DNA from: Parablautia intestinalis
GTDB lineage: Bacteria > Bacillota > Clostridia > Lachnospirales > Lachnospiraceae
Length of the DNA stretch: 64,000 bases
Assembly: GCA_003612395.1 (NCBI GenBank)
Contig: RAYQ01000002.1
Coordinates: 186,001 to 250,000 of the forward strand
Reading direction: 5' to 3'
This document shows positions 24,930 to 33,241 of the stretch, piece after piece. A model generated the notes under the pieces. That model did no database searches and was not told the origin of the DNA. It worked only from the letters and a program-made list of their open reading frames with translations. Each line of letters opens with the position of its first letter. The stretch's first letter is position 1. The position numbers were made by a program, and so were the translations under genes.

Positions 24930-24961
24930 ATGTGCAAGTGTATACAAGGAGTTAAGGGATT

Positions 24962-25891
24962 ATGGCGGGAGGATATGATCGGCGTAAAAGGATTCGGCGG
25001 CTTAAAAAGATCATATTGGGAACGGTTGCGGCAGCAATTATTATTCCTGTTATCGTGAGCATTCTGCTCGGTGTGCGTGTTGTTTCTCTTAGAAACAGAG
25101 TGAAGGAATTGGAAGCCATGCTTTTAACAGAAAAAGAAAAAAACGCCGGAGCAGGCGTATTTACTCTGTCTTCTGTTGAAGAATCGGATCGAAATCAGGA
25201 AAAAGATACACAGGAAATGGAAGGTGAAGGTGCGCAGGCAGAGAGTACCGACATCCAAAAGGAAGTATATTTTACCTTTGACGATGGGCCAAGTGCAAAT
25301 ACGGATGAAATTCTGGATATTTTAAAAGAGTACGATGTGCGGGCAACTTTCTTTGTGGTGGGAAAGACAGATGAGCACTCTGTCCGTATGTACCAGAGAA
25401 TTGTGGATGAGGGACATACACTGGCAATGCATTCTTACAGCCACAAATATGATGAGATTTATGCGAGCAGGGAAAGTTATGTGGAGGATTTGACAAAGCT
25501 GCAGGAGTATTTGTATCAGATTACCGGTGTCTGGCCCAGGTTTTGCCGTTTTCCGGGTGGAAGTTCTAACACGGTAAGCAACGTGGATATGACAGAGCTG
25601 ATAGAATATTTAGATGAAAACGGAATTACCTATTTTGACTGGAATATTTCCTCAGGAGATGCGGTTAGAGAGGACTTAAGCGTAGATACAATTGTACAAA
25701 ATTGTGTGGGCAAGCTTGATAATGTCAATATAGGTATGATTTTAATGCATGATGCCAATGATAAAATAACAACGGTGGAAGCACTCCCGGAAGTGATAAA
25801 GGCTATCAGGGAACGCGGAGATACTGCAATTTTACCAATTACGGACGAAACGAAGCCGGTTCAGCATGTTTTATCAAATAATATAAATTAA
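24962..25891 (+). CDS. Membrane-anchored polysaccharide deacetylase (CE4 / NodB domain)
   Basis: A 309-residue protein with a basic N-terminus, one membrane helix (about 16-38), a short coiled part, and a NodB domain. Motif 1 (FTFDDGPS) supplies the catalytic and metal Asp; motif 2 (HSYSHKYDEIY) supplies the two metal His; motif 3 (RFPGGSSN) and motif 4 (DWNISSGD) are present, and ILMHD near the end. It likely removes acetyl groups from peptidoglycan or a related glycan outside the membrane. An AAGGAG site precedes the ATG. It pairs with a bactofilin gene. Confidence 0.9.
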   Translation: MAGGYDRRKRIRRLKKIILGTVAAAIIIPVIVSILLGVRVVSLRNRVKELEAMLLTEKEKNAGAGVFTLSSVEESDRNQEKDTQEMEGEGAQAESTDIQKEVYFTFDDGPSANTDEILDILKEYDVRATFFVVGKTDEHSVRMYQRIVDEGHTLAMHSYSHKYDEIYASRESYVEDLTKLQEYLYQITGVWPRFCRFPGGSSNTVSNVDMTELIEYLDENGITYFDWNISSGDAVREDLSVDTIVQNCVGKLDNVNIGMILMHDANDKITTVEALPEVIKAIRERGDTAILPITDETKPVQHVLSNNIN

Positions 25892-25918
25892 GCAAGATAG
25901 AAATGGAGGATTTTAAAG

Positions 25919-26770
25919 ATGGGTTTTTTCTCAGATTTGAAGGATGATTTGTCACAGGCAGTCAATGAGCTTTTGCCGGAAGAAGGTTCGGAGGAAGTGT
26001 CCGGGAAGGCGGCTGATGAGGAAGCAGCAGCTGTTGAGGAAAAGAAGGATGTGACGGAAGAAATATCTGCAGATGCATCATCTGATGTACCGGAAAATAC
26101 AACGCCTTATATGCCCGCAAAGGAAACAAGGTATACACCGGAGAGCGCGGCTTCGGTTACAGTGAACGATTTCGCCGCAGATTTAAGCCAGATGCTTGAA
26201 AATGTAGAGGATGTGAAGGTGCCTGAGGACCCGGAGCCGGTTTATGAGGCGCCTGTAGTAGAGAAGAAGGAGCCGGTTACAATGATAGAAATGTCTTCCA
26301 AAAAGCCTACTGATGAGACTTCCGTGCTTACGGAGTCCATGATTATCAACGGAAATATTGCGACAGAGGGCGCGCTTGATGTAAGAGGTAGTATTGTAGG
26401 AAATGTTGAAGCACTTGGAAAGTTAAATATTACCGGTATTATACAGGGAAATTCCCAGGCAGCGGAGATCTTTGCAGATGGTGCAAGAGTTACCGGAGAG
26501 CTTAGAAGCCAGGGAAGCATCAAGGTTGGGCAGAGCACAGTTATTCTTGGCAATATTTATGCCAACAGTGCAGTAATTGCAGGCGCTGTAAAAGGTGATA
26601 TTGACGTAAGGGGACCGGTTATCTTAGATGCATCGGCAATTGTTATGGGAGACATCAAATCCAAATCGGTGCAGATTAACAATGGTGCGGTGATTGAAGG
26701 TATGTGTTCCCAGTGCTATGCTGAGGTTAATCCTTCATCCTTCTTTGAGGAACTGAAGAAAATGAAATAA
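25919..26770 (+). CDS. Bactofilin-type polymer-forming protein
   Basis: A 283-residue protein with an acidic, disordered N-terminal half (about 1-135) and a C-terminal bactofilin beta-helix of repeated hydrophobic turns (SMIINGNIATEGALDVRGSIVGNVEALGKLNITGIIQGN and on). Bactofilins polymerise without nucleotide and scaffold cell-wall enzymes. The neighbour upstream is a wall deacetylase, 27 bases away, so the two may work together. The N-terminal extension is longer than in many bactofilins. Confidence 0.88.
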   Translation: MGFFSDLKDDLSQAVNELLPEEGSEEVSGKAADEEAAAVEEKKDVTEEISADASSDVPENTTPYMPAKETRYTPESAASVTVNDFAADLSQMLENVEDVKVPEDPEPVYEAPVVEKKEPVTMIEMSSKKPTDETSVLTESMIINGNIATEGALDVRGSIVGNVEALGKLNITGIIQGNSQAAEIFADGARVTGELRSQGSIKVGQSTVILGNIYANSAVIAGAVKGDIDVRGPVILDASAIVMGDIKSKSVQINNGAVIEGMCSQCYAEVNPSSFFEELKKMK

Positions 26771-26780
26771 TATGTGGCGG

Positions 26781-26806
26781 CAAATTTGGCCTGTATAGGA
26801 ATTTGT
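26781..26806 (+). repeat. AAATTT-type hairpin before pyrH (possible third copy)
   Basis: CAAATT pairs with AATTTG around an inner CCT/AGG stem with loop GTAT. It resembles the hairpins at 16841 and 18394 only loosely. Confidence 0.25.
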
Positions 26807-26845
26807 ACAGATTAACAGGCGGACTATTGTATGAGGAGGGCTCTT

Positions 26846-27541
26846 ATGCGGAGAGTTTTGCTGAAATTAAGCGGAGAAGCCTTGGCAGGCGATAAGAAAA
26901 CCGGGTTTGATGAGGATACGGTGCGAAGGGTGGCCCTGCAGGTGAAACAGCTTCTGGAGGATGGCATACAGATTGGGATCGTCACTGGCGGAGGAAATTT
27001 CTGGCGCGGGAGAACCAGCGAGGCAATTGACAGGGTAAAAGCTGATCAGATTGGCATGCTGGCAACGGTTATGAACTGTATTTATGTATCAGAGATTTTC
27101 CGTAGCGAAGGGATGAAAACAGCTGTTCTTACGCCTTTTGAATGCGGCTGCTTTACAAAGCTTTTTTCAAAGGACAGAGCCGATAAATATTTTGAAAAGG
27201 GTATGGTGGTTTTCTTTGCAGGAGGAACGGGGCATCCTTACTTTTCCACAGATACGGGGGTTGTACTTCGGGCAGTTGAGGTGAGTGCCGATGTAATCTT
27301 ACTTGCGAAGTCAATTGACGGTGTTTATGACAGCGATCCGAAGATAAATCCGGCGGCCAGGAAATATGATGAGATCAGTATAGATGATGTGATCGCAGGC
27401 AACCTTCAGGTGGTGGATATGACAGCATCCATACTGGCAAGAGATAATAAGATGCCTATGTGGGTATTTGGCTTGAATGAGACGGACAGTATTGTGAATA
27501 CCATGAAAGGCAGGTTCAGTGGAACAAAAGTAACTGTGTGA
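26846..27541 (+). CDS. pyrH: UMP kinase
   Basis: A 231-residue amino-acid-kinase-family enzyme that makes UDP from UMP and ATP. Diagnostic are VLLKLSGEALAG, GIVTGGGNFWRGR, FFAGGTGHPYFSTDTG and VYDSDPKINPAARKYDEI. The ATG at 26846 is chosen because a GAGGAGGG site precedes it; an in-frame ATG at 26831 overlaps the site. It is followed by frr, the conserved order. Confidence 0.97.
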   Translation: MRRVLLKLSGEALAGDKKTGFDEDTVRRVALQVKQLLEDGIQIGIVTGGGNFWRGRTSEAIDRVKADQIGMLATVMNCIYVSEIFRSEGMKTAVLTPFECGCFTKLFSKDRADKYFEKGMVVFFAGGTGHPYFSTDTGVVLRAVEVSADVILLAKSIDGVYDSDPKINPAARKYDEISIDDVIAGNLQVVDMTASILARDNKMPMWVFGLNETDSIVNTMKGRFSGTKVTV

Positions 27542-27574
27542 CGGTCGGGGCCGTATCATGAAAGGGGTTATAAA

Positions 27575-28126
27575 ATGGATGAGAGATTAGAAACTTATAA
27601 TAGTAAAATGCGGAAAACTTATGAGCACTTGGACGGAGACTATCAGGGAATCAGGGCAGGACGTGCCAATCCCCATGTGCTTGACAAGCTTCGTGTAGAT
27701 TATTATGGAACGCCTACTCCTATACAGCAGGTAGGAAACGTTACGGTTCCGGATGCCAGAATGATCCAGATTGCTCCCTGGGAGAAGTCTTTAATTAAGG
27801 CTATTGAGAAAGCCATATTGGCTTCGGATATTGGCATAACACCTTCCAATGACGGAACGGTTATACGGCTTACTTTTCCTGAGCTCACGGAGGAACGCAG
27901 AAAAGATCTGGTGAAGGACGTAAAAAAGAAAGCGGAGGAATGTAAGGTTGCCATCCGCAATATCAGAAGGGACGGAAATGATTCCTTTAAAAAGCTGGCA
28001 AAAGCAGAGGTTTCAGAGGATGAAATCAAGGAGCTTACGGATGAACTGCAGAAGCTGACAGATAAATATATAAAGGAAGTTGATAAATTAATGGAGGAAA
28101 AGTCAAAGGAAATCCTTACCGTATAA
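27575..28126 (+). CDS. frr: Ribosome recycling factor
   Basis: A 183-residue protein with the signatures DYQGIRAGRANPHVLDKLRVDYYGTPTPIQQVGNV and IGITPSNDGTVIRLTFPELTEERRKDLVK. It splits post-termination ribosomes with EF-G. Length and place after pyrH are standard. Confidence 0.98.
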   Translation: MDERLETYNSKMRKTYEHLDGDYQGIRAGRANPHVLDKLRVDYYGTPTPIQQVGNVTVPDARMIQIAPWEKSLIKAIEKAILASDIGITPSNDGTVIRLTFPELTEERRKDLVKDVKKKAEECKVAIRNIRRDGNDSFKKLAKAEVSEDEIKELTDELQKLTDKYIKEVDKLMEEKSKEILTV

Positions 28127-28179
28127 GTGTAAGAGCTTTGAAGATTTTCCGAACCTGAATAGTTTATGAATTTATAGAG

Positions 28180-28217
28180 AAGGAGGGGCAGGCGATTATG
28201 GTTTAATCGTATTGCCC
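28180..28217 (+). promoter_or_regulatory. Hairpin with ribosome-binding site and two-codon frame before uppS
   Basis: AAGGAGG (28180-28186) is followed 11 bases later by ATG GTT TAA (28198-28206). The same bases lie in a hairpin: GGGCA (28186-28190) with TGCCC (28213-28217), and CGATTA (28193-28198) with TAATCG (28204-28209). The real uppS ATG is 36 bases after the TAA. It may couple or restrain uppS translation; this is inference. Confidence 0.45.
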
Positions 28218-28242
28218 TTTATTACCGGAAAGGTATTGTCTT

Positions 28243-28968
28243 ATGGTGGAGAAAAAGGAAATGGTAATGCCCAGGCATGTGGCGATTATATTAGACGGCA
28301 ATGGAAGATGGGCAAAGAGTAAGGGAATGCCCAGAAATTACGGGCATATTCAGGGTGCAAAGACAGTGGAGGTCATCTGCGAAGAGGCTTACAAAATGGG
28401 AATCCAGTATCTTACCGTATATGCCTTTAGCACGGAAAACTGGAGCCGTCCCAAGGATGAAGTGGATGCCCTTATGAAGCTGCTTCGCAATTATATGAAA
28501 ACATGTCTCACAACAGCCAAAAAGAATCGTATGTGTGTGCGTGTGCTGGGCGATAAGACAGGGCTGGACGATGATATTCGGACCAGGATAGCGCAGCTGG
28601 AGGAATCTACCAGGGATAATGACGGACTGCACTTTCAGATTGCGTTAAATTACGGCGGCAGAGATGAAATTGTCCGTGCAGTAAAAGAGATTGCAAGGCG
28701 GGTGGAAAAAGGGGAGATGGAAGTCTCGGATATTACGGAAGGCTGTTTATCGGATTTGCTTGACACAGGCGGCCTGCCGGAACCGGATTTGCTGATCCGC
28801 ACCTGTAACGAACAGAGAATCTCCAACTTCCTTCTCTGGCAGTTAGCTTACACGGAATTTTATTTTACGCCTGTGGCCTGGCCTGATTTTTCAAAGGAAG
28901 AATTGGTAAAAGCTGTGGAAGCATATAATCATAGGGATAGAAGATACGGCCGGATAGAGGAGGAATAG
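28243..28968 (+). CDS. uppS: Isoprenyl transferase (undecaprenyl diphosphate synthase)
   Basis: A 241-residue cis-prenyltransferase. HVAIILDGNGRWAKSKGMPRNYGH carries the catalytic Asp; YAFSTENWSRPKDEV and LLIRTCNEQRISNFLLWQLAYTEFYF complete the family pattern. In the last motif the usual TSGE is TCNE, an unusual substitution at that site. It makes the C55 lipid carrier for wall synthesis. The start at 28243 is tentative; ATGs at 28261 and 28267 are also possible. Confidence 0.95.
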   Translation: MVEKKEMVMPRHVAIILDGNGRWAKSKGMPRNYGHIQGAKTVEVICEEAYKMGIQYLTVYAFSTENWSRPKDEVDALMKLLRNYMKTCLTTAKKNRMCVRVLGDKTGLDDDIRTRIAQLEESTRDNDGLHFQIALNYGGRDEIVRAVKEIARRVEKGEMEVSDITEGCLSDLLDTGGLPEPDLLIRTCNEQRISNFLLWQLAYTEFYFTPVAWPDFSKEELVKAVEAYNHRDRRYGRIEEE

Positions 28969-28971
28969 GCC

Positions 28972-29796
28972 ATGTTTATGACGAGGTTATTTAGCAGTAT
29001 TGTTCTTGTGGTGCTGGCGCTTACCACTGTGTTTGCAGGAGGGTATGTGCTTGCGGCGGTACTTCTTATCCTGGCACTTATTGCTTTCAGGGAGCTGATG
29101 AAAGCCTGCGCTCTTACACATCCCCGGGGAAAGGTAAGCGGGATGGAAATCGTTGGCTGTGCAGGTATAATTGCTTATTATCTTCTGATGGCCTTTGGCG
29201 GGGAGACGCAGTATCTTTTTCTTGCACTGATAACCATTTTAGTGGCTTTTATGGCGCTCTATGTATTTACCTTTCCAAAGTACCGGGCTGAGCAGATTAT
29301 GTGCGCCTTTTTTTGCGTTGCCTATGCACCGATTATGCTGTCCTTTATTTATCTGGTAAGAGAGCTCCCCTATGGAATTTACTCCGTGTGGATGATTTTT
29401 ATCAGTTCATGGATTTGCGATACCTGTGCTTATGCGGTTGGCATTTTATTTGGTAAGCACAAGCTCGTTCCGGTTTTGAGCCCTAAAAAATCTATCGAAG
29501 GAGCTTTGGGGGGAATTGCCGGTTCTGCTCTGGTGGGAGCGGCCTATGCTTATTTTATTGTAGAACATGTGATAAGCGGACAGAAGGTCACATGGATTTT
29601 TGTATTGATCAGTGCAGTGGGAGCGGTGATTTCCCAGGTGGGAGATTTAGCAGCATCTGCCATAAAAAGAAACCATGAGATTAAAGATTATGGAAATCTG
29701 ATACCGGGGCATGGAGGGATCATGGATCGCTTTGACAGTGTGATTTTTACGGCGCCTATGATTTACTTTTTAGCGCTGCTATTGATACACGGTTAG
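28972..29796 (+). CDS. cdsA: Phosphatidate cytidylyltransferase
   Basis: A 274-residue membrane enzyme that makes CDP-diacylglycerol. Multiple membrane helices and the C-terminal signature SQVGDLAASAIKRNHEIKDYGNLIPGHGGIMDRFDS identify it. It starts three bases after the uppS stop, with GGAGG in the end of uppS. Confidence 0.97.
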   Translation: MFMTRLFSSIVLVVLALTTVFAGGYVLAAVLLILALIAFRELMKACALTHPRGKVSGMEIVGCAGIIAYYLLMAFGGETQYLFLALITILVAFMALYVFTFPKYRAEQIMCAFFCVAYAPIMLSFIYLVRELPYGIYSVWMIFISSWICDTCAYAVGILFGKHKLVPVLSPKKSIEGALGGIAGSALVGAAYAYFIVEHVISGQKVTWIFVLISAVGAVISQVGDLAASAIKRNHEIKDYGNLIPGHGGIMDRFDSVIFTAPMIYFLALLLIHG

Positions 29797-29919
29797 AGTG
29801 CGTTTGAAAATTCATTTCCGCGGGGGTGCTGACTTCCGCAATCCCCACGCCCCGCTTTGCGCGAGCGCTGCGGAGCAGAGAAAGGGGCTTGCAGGTCGAG
29901 AAGGGAGCAGGGTTATTTT
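29797..29919 (+). other. GC-rich gap with repeat fragment before dxr
   Basis: The first part (29808-29824, AAATTCATTTCCGCGGG) matches the repeat in the rpsB leader. The rest is GC-rich and self-complementary (GCGC-GA-GCGC; GCCCC with GGGGC). No gene is seen. A GGGAGCAGG site for dxr closes it. Confidence 0.45.
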
Positions 29920-31068
29920 ATGAAAAAAATAGGTATTTTAGGCTCTACAGGCTCTATTGGTACACAAACTCTTGATATAGTGAGAAACAATAAGGATTTA
30001 CAGGTGGTCGCGCTGGCGGCCGGAAGAAATGTCCAAATGCTGGAAGAACAGATTCGTGAATTTTCACCTGCAATTGCGGTGCTATGGGAAGAAAAAGCAG
30101 CGCAGGAGATGCGTGTGCGGGTGGCGGACACAAATACAAAGATATCCTGTGGCATGGAAGGACTTCTGGAAATTGCTGTCATGGAGGAAATGGACGTTTT
30201 AGTAACTGCTGTTGTGGGTATGATAGGTATAAAGCCGACCATAGCGGCAATTGAAGGGGGAAAGATCATTGCCCTTGCAAACAAGGAAACATTGGTTACG
30301 GCAGGGCATCTTATCATGCCTTTAGCTGCCAAAAAGAAGGTTCCCATTTTTCCCGTGGACAGTGAGCACAGCGCTATTTTTCAGTCCATGCACGGAGAAA
30401 ACAGGGAGCGGATCAGCAAAATTCTGCTGACGGCTTCAGGCGGCCCTTTTAGAGGGAGAAGCCGGGAGGAACTAAAAAAAGTAACCATAGAGGATGCGTT
30501 AAACCATCCTAACTGGTCTATGGGAAAAAAGATTACGGTAGATTCTGCCACCCTGGTTAACAAAGGCCTTGAGGTGATCGAGGCAAAATGGTTATTCGGC
30601 GTGGAGCCGGAAAAGATTCAGGTGGTGGTGCATCCTCAAAGCATTATCCATTCCATGGTAGAGTACGTGGACGGGGGTATTATGGCACAGCTTGGTATGC
30701 CGGATATGAAACTGCCCATTCAATATGCCCTGTTTTATCCTGACAGAAGGCCCATGGAAGGGAAAAGGGTGGATTTTTATACGCTTTCCTCTCTTACCTT
30801 TGAAAAGCTGGACACAGAAACCTTTAAGGGGCTTGCAATGGCTTATGATGCCATCAGACTGGGCGGAAGTATGCCAACGGTTTACAATGCGGCAAACGAA
30901 AGAGCCGTGTCGCTGTTTCTTGACGGAAAACTGCAATTCCTTGAAATATATGATTTGATTCAGGGAGCTATGGAGCAGCACAAAACGGTTCTAAATCCGT
31001 CTGTGGAGGAAATACTGGAAGCAGAGGCGCAAGCCTATGAATATATAAACGCCCGCAGAAAAGTCTGA
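29920..31068 (+). CDS. dxr: 1-deoxy-D-xylulose 5-phosphate reductoisomerase
   Basis: A 382-residue enzyme, second step of the MEP isoprenoid pathway. GSTGSIGTQTLDIV is the NADPH motif. LANKETLVTAG, PVDSEHSAIFQ, TASGGPFR and SMGKKITVDSATLVNKGLEVIEAKWLFG are conserved metal and substrate motifs. The ATG at 29920 begins MKKIGILGSTG; the frame extends upstream without homology. It supplies precursors for UppS, two genes away. Confidence 0.97.
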   Translation: MKKIGILGSTGSIGTQTLDIVRNNKDLQVVALAAGRNVQMLEEQIREFSPAIAVLWEEKAAQEMRVRVADTNTKISCGMEGLLEIAVMEEMDVLVTAVVGMIGIKPTIAAIEGGKIIALANKETLVTAGHLIMPLAAKKKVPIFPVDSEHSAIFQSMHGENRERISKILLTASGGPFRGRSREELKKVTIEDALNHPNWSMGKKITVDSATLVNKGLEVIEAKWLFGVEPEKIQVVVHPQSIIHSMVEYVDGGIMAQLGMPDMKLPIQYALFYPDRRPMEGKRVDFYTLSSLTFEKLDTETFKGLAMAYDAIRLGGSMPTVYNAANERAVSLFLDGKLQFLEIYDLIQGAMEQHKTVLNPSVEEILEAEAQAYEYINARRKV

Positions 31069-31135
31069 AAAGAAGTTCGACAGGTTTTTTTGGCCTGCAT
31101 TTAGTATGCTGCGGGGTAAAAACGGGAGGTCCAAA

Positions 31136-32188
31136 GTGGCAGTTTCAATTATTTTGTTTTTAATCATTTTTTTTGTTGTGGTAATTGCGCATGAATTTGG
31201 CCATTTTATTGTGGCCAAAAAGAACGGGATCCGTGTGGTTGAATTTTTTATAGGAATGGGGCCTTCCCTGTTTTCTTTTCAAAGGGGAGAAACCAAATAT
31301 TCCTTAAAACTTTTTCCTATTGGCGGGGCCTGCATGTTTGAGGGAGAGGATGGACTGGCGGCGGAAAAGGGGGAAATATCCGAGAGAGCCTTTCCCAATG
31401 CACCGGTGTGGGCACGCTTTGCAACAATCTTTGCAGGGCCCTTGTTTAATTTTCTGATTGCGTATTTGATGGCATTGATTCTTGTATCGGTTTGCGGCAT
31501 TACAACCTCTGAAATCCAGGGAGTGAACGAGGGAAGCAAAGCACAGGAAGCAGGCCTACAGGCCGGAGATGTGATTACGGGAATGAACGGAAAGCGTATT
31601 CACTTAGGCGGAGAAGTCACTTTAATTTCCCAGCTGAATACAAAGGGCGAAAGCCTTTCGGTTACGTATGAGCGGGATGGGAAGGAAAATACAGTGGTCA
31701 TAGAGCCCACCTATGATGAGGAGTCCCAGCGTTATTACATGGGAATTCTGGCAGGCGGTTATCTGAAATGCAATGTGCCCCAGACCTTTCAATATGCTTT
31801 TTACACCATGAAGTTTTATGTGGAGACCACCTTTCAGAGTTTAAAAATGCTTGTCACCGGGCAGCTTTCCAGGAACGATGTTTCAGGACCGGTAGGACTT
31901 GTAAAGGTGGTGGATGAAGTCTACGATTCTGCCAAGGCATACGGGGCAGTTGAGGTTCTGCTCAATATGATCAATATATCATTGCTGCTTTCCGTGAATC
32001 TGGGAATCATGAATTTATTACCGCTGCCTGCGCTTGACGGCGGCCGTTTGGTATTTTTGCTTGTTGAGGCTTTACGTGGAAAACCTATTCCGCCGGAAAA
32101 GGAAGGAATGGTGCATTTAGCCGGAATGGTGGCTTTGATGCTGCTCATGGTTTTGGTGTTTTTTAACGATATTACAAAGTTTTTTTAG
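31136..32188 (+). CDS. rseP: RIP-type site-2 zinc metalloprotease RseP/RasP
   Basis: A 350-residue membrane protease. HEFGH near residue 20 binds zinc, a PDZ domain lies at about 130-200, and LLPLPALDGGR near 300 gives the third ligand. It cleaves membrane-embedded regulators and signal-peptide remnants. A GTG start at 31136 fits the GGGAGG site five bases upstream; an ATG at 31106 would add ten residues. It follows dxr as in Bacillus, but proS is missing after it. Confidence 0.95.
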   Translation: MAVSIILFLIIFFVVVIAHEFGHFIVAKKNGIRVVEFFIGMGPSLFSFQRGETKYSLKLFPIGGACMFEGEDGLAAEKGEISERAFPNAPVWARFATIFAGPLFNFLIAYLMALILVSVCGITTSEIQGVNEGSKAQEAGLQAGDVITGMNGKRIHLGGEVTLISQLNTKGESLSVTYERDGKENTVVIEPTYDEESQRYYMGILAGGYLKCNVPQTFQYAFYTMKFYVETTFQSLKMLVTGQLSRNDVSGPVGLVKVVDEVYDSAKAYGAVEVLLNMINISLLLSVNLGIMNLLPLPALDGGRLVFLLVEALRGKPIPPEKEGMVHLAGMVALMLLMVLVFFNDITKFF

Positions 32189-32440
32189 TACTTAAAAACA
32201 AATAGGAAGGAATCCTTGTGCAAGATTGCTGAAGTTTCATTTTTGGCAACATTGTATAATGGATTCTTTTTTATTTGAGGCGTATAATTTATATCATCTA
32301 AACAATCTATAAAATTTATTGCATCAATCAAATTTATTGTCTTTTTCATATCTTTTCATATTTCATCAACAGAAAAGTAAGATTCGGGAGATGTCGATTG
32401 ACTATTTTTACAGACCCGGGTGATAGGGAGGATGTCAGAA

Positions 32441-33148
32441 TTGAAAATAATTTCAGGGATATACTGGGATCCGGGCAGAAGGGAGCTAAACCAGGATTCC
32501 GTTGCGCTTTTGCAGGTAGTGACAGGTGCGGGGCGCGTATTGTTTGCGGCAGTAAGCGATGGGATTGGAGGCCTTGCAGAAGGGGAGATTGCCAGCGGGT
32601 ATATTACGGAGAGGCTCATTGAAAACTTTTATGATCAGATGCTTTCTCTGGCAGGAAGAAAAAAGGGAAAAAGGGCAATGGAAAGAAGCCTGCTTCGCTG
32701 TCTGTATGATATTAACAGTGAGCTTAAATTTTATGGGAAAGGGAAAGATTTGAAGCTTGGCGCTACATTATCCCTTTTGTTTGTATGGCAGAGGCGCTAT
32801 GTTATTGTCCATTTAGGGGACAGCAGAATTTATTTATGCCATAAAAAAGGGGTAAAGCAGCTTACGGCGGATCATTGTGACGGGGGCAGGGGACTTACCA
32901 GATGCATTGGCAGTTTTCCCTTTCAGGCACCGGATATTCTGGATGGAAAAATTTACGGGAAATGCGGTTTTTTACTGTGTACGGATGGATTTTACAGAAA
33001 ACTGGGTAAGGAGATTTTTGACGTGTTAAATCCGGATGACATTGAAAGTGAAGAACAGGTAAAAAGGCGGCTTCGGGAGATGGCAGCCATATCCTGTAAA
33101 AGAGGAGAACAGGATAATATGTCGGCGGTGTATGCTGTTTTCAGATAA
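32441..33148 (+). CDS. PP2C-family protein phosphatase
   Basis: A 235-residue Ser/Thr phosphatase of the Stp/PrpC type. Metal-binding Asp motifs are visible: LNQDS, AAVSDGIGG, LGDSRIYL, LLCTDGF and QDNMSAV. The start is uncertain: the GGGAGG site (32426-32431) abuts an ATG at 32432 but is nine bases from a TTG at 32441, so TTG is preferred. It lies next to a Ser/Thr kinase gene and probably reverses its action. Confidence 0.88.
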   Translation: MKIISGIYWDPGRRELNQDSVALLQVVTGAGRVLFAAVSDGIGGLAEGEIASGYITERLIENFYDQMLSLAGRKKGKRAMERSLLRCLYDINSELKFYGKGKDLKLGATLSLLFVWQRRYVIVHLGDSRIYLCHKKGVKQLTADHCDGGRGLTRCIGSFPFQAPDILDGKIYGKCGFLLCTDGFYRKLGKEIFDVLNPDDIESEEQVKRRLREMAAISCKRGEQDNMSAVYAVFR

Positions 33149-33241
33149 CCTTTTTGCCTGTTGGATGCCAGGCGCCTTTGGAAAAAAGATATTGTCACAT
33201 TTGACAGAATGAATATAGGTACACTTACTTTGGAGAAGCTG

